NCBI GenBank assembly: GCA_017694145.1
Contig: JADINF010000170.1
Span: 1-8,831 of the forward strand
DNA length: 8,831 nt
Origin: Candidatus Stercoripulliclostridium pullicola
GTDB taxonomy: Bacteria > Bacillota > Clostridia > Christensenellales > DTU072
Direction: 5' to 3'
Shown here: in pieces, positions 5,962 to 8,831 of the stretch
Layout: each line of letters starts with the position of its first letter
Numbering within the stretch: the stretch's first letter is position 1
Program-made: the position numbers and the translations under genes
The notes under the pieces: model-generated
Told to the model about the DNA's origin: nothing
Databases searched by the model: none
The model's input: the letters and a program-made list of their open reading frames with translations, nothing else

Positions 5962-5979
5962 CGTTTTACCCGCCCTTAC

Positions 5980-6008
5980 ATTGTAATATTTCCGCGCTTT
6001 CAAGTCAA
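5980..6008 (-). promoter_or_regulatory. Candidate sigma-A promoter of rsmA
   Basis: On the minus strand TTGACT (6008-6003) and TACAAT (5985-5980) are separated by exactly 17 bp, a near-consensus match. Transcription would start near 5973 and run through the hairpin at 5938-5961 and the direct repeat before reaching the rsmA ATG at 5847. Confidence 0.6.
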
Positions 6009-6014
6009 ATATTA
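5984..6014. repeat. Inverted repeat overlapping the rsmA promoter
   Basis: TAATATTT (5984-5991) and AAATATTA (6007-6014) are perfect inverted copies separated by 15 bp. The arms overlap the edges of the minus-strand -10 and -35 elements, a geometry expected for a repressor operator. The arms are AT-rich, so chance is possible. Confidence 0.4.
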
Positions 6015-6057
6015 TCGCCCGCGCGCGCACTTTCCGTGCACAATTTACGTTTTGCGG

Positions 6058-6086
6058 TAGACAGCGGGCGCGTAATGCGCTACAAT
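6058..6086 (+). promoter_or_regulatory. Candidate sigma-A promoter of the rubredoxin-fprA operon
   Basis: TAGACA (6058-6063) and TACAAT (6081-6086) are separated by 17 bp. The predicted start near 6093 leaves a short leader before GGAGG at 6107-6111 and the ATG at 6118. A second possible -10, TATAAT at 6090-6095, lacks a suitable -35 at the right distance. Confidence 0.55.
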
Positions 6087-6117
6087 ATATATAATCAATT
6101 TTACACGGAGGTGTACT

Positions 6118-6255
6118 ATGGCAAAATATGTATGCGACGTATGCGGCTACGTTTACGACGAAGAAGTCGAAGGAGTTAAATTCGAAGATCTCGACGACGA
6201 TTACGTCTGCCCTCTCTGCGGCGTAGGCAAGGATCAGTTCAGCCCCGAAGAATAA
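6118..6255 (+). CDS. Rubredoxin, short 45-residue form
   Basis: Rubredoxin is a small cytoplasmic electron carrier with one iron bound by four cysteines. Both knuckles are present, C6-D-V-C9-G and C31-P-L-C34-G, together with the conserved Y4, Y11, Y13 and FEDL (22-25). At 45 residues it is about eight shorter than the usual 52-54; the missing residues fall between the two knuckles (the D-P-x-x-G loop). Y29 replaces the Trp common before VCP. A 45-residue rubredoxin with a similar deletion is, as I recall, known from Desulfovibrio desulfuricans, so the form is probably functional. GGAGG at 6107-6111 sets the start. The flavodiiron gene follows 34 bp later with its own ribosome binding site, so the two form an operon in which rubredoxin supplies electrons to the flavodiiron protein. 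Confidence 0.95.
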   Translation: MAKYVCDVCGYVYDEEVEGVKFEDLDDDYVCPLCGVGKDQFSPEE

Positions 6256-6289
6256 TAAAAGAGGCTTTCCGCGAACTACAGGAGATCAT

Positions 6290-7486
6290 ATGGCAATCAT
6301 CAGACAGCTGACTCCCGACCTTATTTACACGGGAGTTAACGACAGGCGCATAGCATTATTCGAGAACGTATATCCCGTCTCGGCGGGCGTGAGTTACAAT
6401 TCCTACGTCTTGCGCGACCGCGACACGGTGATATTCGACACCGCCGACGGCGGCTTCACCGACAAATATCTTCAGAACGTCGAAGCGGCTCTTGAAGGCG
6501 CTACCCCCTCTTATCTCGTCGTGCACCACATGGAGCCCGACCACAGCGCGTCGATAAAAGCTCTTGCGGACAAATATCCGGAAATGAGGATAATCCTCAA
6601 CGCGAAGACGAAGGCTATACTCGCCAACTATTTCGTGGGACTCGACGACCGCACCGTCTGCGTTAAAGACGGCGAAGAACTCAATATCGGCAAGCATACC
6701 CTCAAATTCGTATTCACGCCGATGGTACACTGGCCCGAAGTGATGTTCACCTACGACGTCACGGACAAAGTGATTTTCTCGGCGGACGCATTCGGCTCTT
6801 TCGGAGCGATCGACGGGAGCATTTTCTCGGACGAAGCGGATTTCGAGGCATATCTTCCCGAAGCGCGCCGGTATTACACAAATATCGTCGGGAAATACGG
6901 CGTACAGGTAACGAACGCGATCAAGAAGCTCGCGGGCGCGCCCGTAAATCTCGTATGCCCGTTGCACGGACTCGTGTGGCGCGGCAATTTCGAGAAGATA
7001 CTCGCCTATTATCTCAAATGGGCAAGCTACGAACCCGAGGAAAACTCCGTTATGATCGCCTACGCTTCCATATACGGAAACACGAAGCAGGCAGCGGAAA
7101 TACTCGCAAAAGAGCTCGCAGAACGCGGCGTGCGCGGTATAAAGGTATTCGACCTTTCGAAGACCCATTACTCCTATCTCGTGGCGGAAGCCTTCCGCAA
7201 CTCTACGATAGTCGTGGCTTCGGTAACGTACAACGCGGGATTGTTCCCTCACACCGACACTTTCTTGCGCGAGCTCGAAGCGCACGCCGTCAAGAACCGC
7301 AACTTCGCGTTCATTCAGAACGGCTCGTGGGTGGCGCAGAGCGGCGCGAAGATGGCGGAAGCGGTATCGAAACTCAAGGACGCGCGTATCGTGGGCGAAA
7401 CGGTCACTTTGAACGGCGCGGTGAAACCCGCGACGGAAGAAGCGCTTAAAAAACTTGCGGGCGACATCGTCGCGGCGATAAACTGA
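6290..7486 (+). CDS. fprA: FprA-family A-type flavoprotein (flavodiiron O2/NO reductase)
   Basis: Class A flavodiiron proteins reduce O2 to water or NO to N2O in the cytoplasm of anaerobes, taking electrons from rubredoxin. The 398-residue protein has both core domains. The metallo-beta-lactamase-like domain (about 1-245) carries the diiron ligands H80-x-E82-x-D84-H85, H147 (MVHWPE), D166 (SADAFGS) and H226 (PLHGLVW). The flavodoxin domain (about 253-398) has the FMN phosphate loop A-S-I-Y-G-N-T-K (259-266), the TYNAGLFP segment (313-320) and QNGSW (343-347). There is no C-terminal rubredoxin or flavin-reductase fusion, so electrons must come from a separate carrier, which the preceding gene provides. 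AGGAG at 6280-6284 fixes the ATG. All ligands are intact. Whether O2 or NO is the physiological substrate cannot be read from the sequence. Confidence 0.96.
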   Translation: MAIIRQLTPDLIYTGVNDRRIALFENVYPVSAGVSYNSYVLRDRDTVIFDTADGGFTDKYLQNVEAALEGATPSYLVVHHMEPDHSASIKALADKYPEMRIILNAKTKAILANYFVGLDDRTVCVKDGEELNIGKHTLKFVFTPMVHWPEVMFTYDVTDKVIFSADAFGSFGAIDGSIFSDEADFEAYLPEARRYYTNIVGKYGVQVTNAIKKLAGAPVNLVCPLHGLVWRGNFEKILAYYLKWASYEPEENSVMIAYASIYGNTKQAAEILAKELAERGVRGIKVFDLSKTHYSYLVAEAFRNSTIVVASVTYNAGLFPHTDTFLRELEAHAVKNRNFAFIQNGSWVAQSGAKMAEAVSKLKDARIVGETVTLNGAVKPATEEALKKLAGDIVAAIN

Positions 7487-7506
7487 ATTTTTGCGCAATC
7501 ATTCAC

Positions 7507-7540
7507 AAAAAAACGCCCTCTTTGGGAGGGCGTTATTTTA
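7507..7540. terminator. Bidirectional terminator between fprA and the surface-protein gene
   Basis: AACGCCCTC (7512-7520) / GAGGGCGTT (7526-7534) is a perfect 9-bp stem with loop TTTGG. On the minus strand it is followed by seven T (7513-7507), a strong terminator for the gene ending at 7562. On the plus strand it is followed by ATTTTAA, adequate for fprA. Confidence 0.9.
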
Positions 7541-7561
7541 ACGCTGATTTGTGAGCGGCAG

Positions 7562-8831
7562 TTATTCCGCGAAACTCACGGTATAGTTTTTGCGCATACT
7601 CACCTCCACGGATATCCTATTGATATCGCTCATATCCGTCCCGTTCTCGGAGTAGTGCACCCAGACTGCCAGCCCTGCTTCCTCATCGCGATAAATTTCG
7701 GCTTGCATATAGCCCGTCGGCTGTAGCGGTAAATACTCCTTGATATCTATGGTCTTTGAGTAGCTTTCGCCGGTTATCGTAATGACGGAGGGAAGAAGAC
7801 TGTCGTTATTGAAGCGGTCCATATAGAACGACGCATTTTCGTAATAACCGTTCACGTTTTCGTAATACCATGCGGTATTTCCTTCCGAATAATAGTAATT
7901 CGACAAAACGTCGTACTCGAAGGCGTCGCCGAAAGGCTCGTATGTGAACGTCTTTGCGCCGGTTGCGCCGGCCATATCCACTCCGGTCACCCTGATATCG
8001 AACTCCGTCGTGATATAATTGGTATTTTCGTCGACGTTTACATACTCTATCGGAGATTTACCCGCTTCGATGACGTATTCGCCGGAAGCGTTCTTCTTGA
8101 GCTCGGTGTCGTTGACAAAGACTTTGGCGTTGCTCAGATCCGCTCCCTCGACATTTTTGAGAGTTATGGTCACCGTCCTGTTGTCGTTTGCGGCAAACGT
8201 CGAATTGCCGTCGCCGGAAATGACGCAATCGGCTACGGAGCCTGTTTCGCTATTCACATACCACGATTCGTAACTCACGTTCTGAGGGTAAATATAGACT
8301 TCTTTTACCAAATTGTTCAATTTCAAGTTGCTCGTCAACAGAAGAAGAGTATAATTGTGTTTTTCGGAATCTATTACAGGGCGGATATATCCGTCTTCGC
8401 CCTCTATGAACCAGCCGGGCTCGTCGTCGGAACTGTTGTACAACTCATAATGCCCTATCGATCTTTCGGACGTTATCGAAATGCCCTCGGTGAGAGCGTC
8501 GAGCTCGGAGCTCGTGAAACTCAACGTCTTACCGCTTTCCGAGCTAACCGCTTCGAGCGCTGTGAATTTGTCTGCTATCCTGAAATCGGTAAGGATATCC
8601 CTGTTCGTTACGGCGGCACCTTCGGCAAGTTTGAATACGAAATCCACCTTACGTTCCTCTGCGGATACTTTGACCACTATATTATTCTTGACGTCGGTAA
8701 CGGTGAAGGTAAGCGCGACCTGCACACCGCTCAGATCTGCATTGTTATCGTATTGCGTATTGAGAGTAGTCGAGATCGGCTGACCGTCCACGGTGAGCCT
8801 GACTGTCGCGGGATCGTATTTGTTGGGGAGC
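7562..8831 (-). CDS. C-terminal part of a large beta-rich, probably secreted or surface protein (5'-truncated)
   Basis: The minus-strand frame is open to the window edge, so the start lies outside; the GTG at 8791 is an internal valine, because the codons before it (ending DPATVRLT) read straight on. About 422 residues are visible. The sequence is rich in Thr, Ser, Asn, Tyr, Val and Asp with alternating polar and hydrophobic residues, typical of extracellular beta-sandwich modules, and has no cysteine. Two stretches share a loose pattern: N-A-D-L-S-G-V-Q-V near 8730 and G-A-D-L-S-N-A-K-V near 8130, each followed by strands and a V-x-V-D/E turn. The visible end, VSMRKNYTVSFAE, has no LPxTG motif, membrane anchor or SLH domain, so any anchor would be N-terminal. 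I do not recognise a specific family and propose no function. The strong terminator at 7507-7534 follows. Confidence 0.7.
   Translation of the reverse strand, partial: LPNKYDPATVRLTVDGQPISTTLNTQYDNNADLSGVQVALTFTVTDVKNNIVVKVSAEERKVDFVFKLAEGAAVTNRDILTDFRIADKFTALEAVSSESGKTLSFTSSELDALTEGISITSERSIGHYELYNSSDDEPGWFIEGEDGYIRPVIDSEKHNYTLLLLTSNLKLNNLVKEVYIYPQNVSYESWYVNSETGSVADCVISGDGNSTFAANDNRTVTITLKNVEGADLSNAKVFVNDTELKKNASGEYVIEAGKSPIEYVNVDENTNYITTEFDIRVTGVDMAGATGAKTFTYEPFGDAFEYDVLSNYYYSEGNTAWYYENVNGYYENASFYMDRFNNDSLLPSVITITGESYSKTIDIKEYLPLQPTGYMQAEIYRDEEAGLAVWVHYSENGTDMSDINRISVEVSMRKNYTVSFAE

Larger units (their letters stand above)
5902..5967 (+). ncRNA. Candidate small RNA of about 66 nt
   Basis: The stretch is bounded by a good plus-strand promoter (5867-5895) and a GC-rich hairpin ending in CGTTTT (5938-5967). 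Its predicted folding is a short stem GTACC (5902-5906) / GGTAC (5923-5927), an A-rich linker and the terminator-like stem. No protein-coding frame or known RNA family is recognisable. The T-tract is short, so this is tentative. Confidence 0.28.

Noticed and set aside
6064..6080. GCGC-GTAAT-GCGC dyad in the spacer of the rubredoxin promoter
   Set aside because: The arms are 4 bp and sit in a GC-rich stretch with many GCGC words, so chance is the simplest explanation.
6356..7498. Long minus-strand open frame of about 380 codons opposite fprA
   Set aside because: It mirrors the codon bias of the well-supported flavodiiron gene on the other strand and is Arg/Val/Tyr-rich with no recognisable motif.

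Overview
The window looks like chromosomal DNA from an anaerobic, endospore-forming member of the Clostridia. This rests on a LytM-fold protein that closely resembles the sporulation protein SpoIIQ, a rubredoxin plus flavodiiron pair typical of anaerobes that detoxify O2 or NO, strong GGAGG-type ribosome binding sites throughout, and frequent ATA isoleucine codons in moderately GC-rich DNA. I see no phage, insertion-sequence, CRISPR, tRNA or rRNA signal. The species cannot be named from the sequence.

Layout. Positions 1-1420 (+) hold the last codons of an unknown upstream gene, then two overlapping half-size CHR-family (chromate-transporter-type) membrane proteins, closed by a strong terminator. 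Positions 1490-2283 (+) hold a monocistronic spoIIQ-like gene with a candidate forespore-type promoter and a bidirectional terminator. Positions 2318-3972 (-) hold a sodium:solute symporter with its own candidate promoter. Positions 4031-5847 (-) hold rsmA/ksgA (16S rRNA dimethyladenosine transferase) followed by an unrecognised two-domain protein with an acidic linker and a GTG start just behind a perfect inverted repeat. Positions 5848-6117 are a dense divergent intergenic region with three candidate sigma-70-type promoters, a GC-rich hairpin usable on either strand, a 22-bp-spaced direct repeat and an inverted repeat. Positions 6118-7486 (+) hold a short 45-residue rubredoxin, below the size of many ORF cut-offs, and an FprA-type flavodiiron protein, forming a small oxidative/nitrosative-defence operon. 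Positions 7562-8831 (-) hold the C-terminal part of a large beta-rich, probably secreted or surface protein that runs off the window.

How the genes fit together. Rubredoxin is the usual electron donor to the flavodiiron protein; the NADH:rubredoxin oxidoreductase needed to feed it is not in the window. The two CHR proteins probably form a heteromeric transporter. The rsmA-hypothetical pair is co-oriented and may be co-transcribed. The most unexplained part is 5867-6014, where two promoters face each other across one hairpin, and an alternative pairing partner at the 5' end of the predicted rsmA leader could make that hairpin an attenuator. This is a reading of sequence patterns only.
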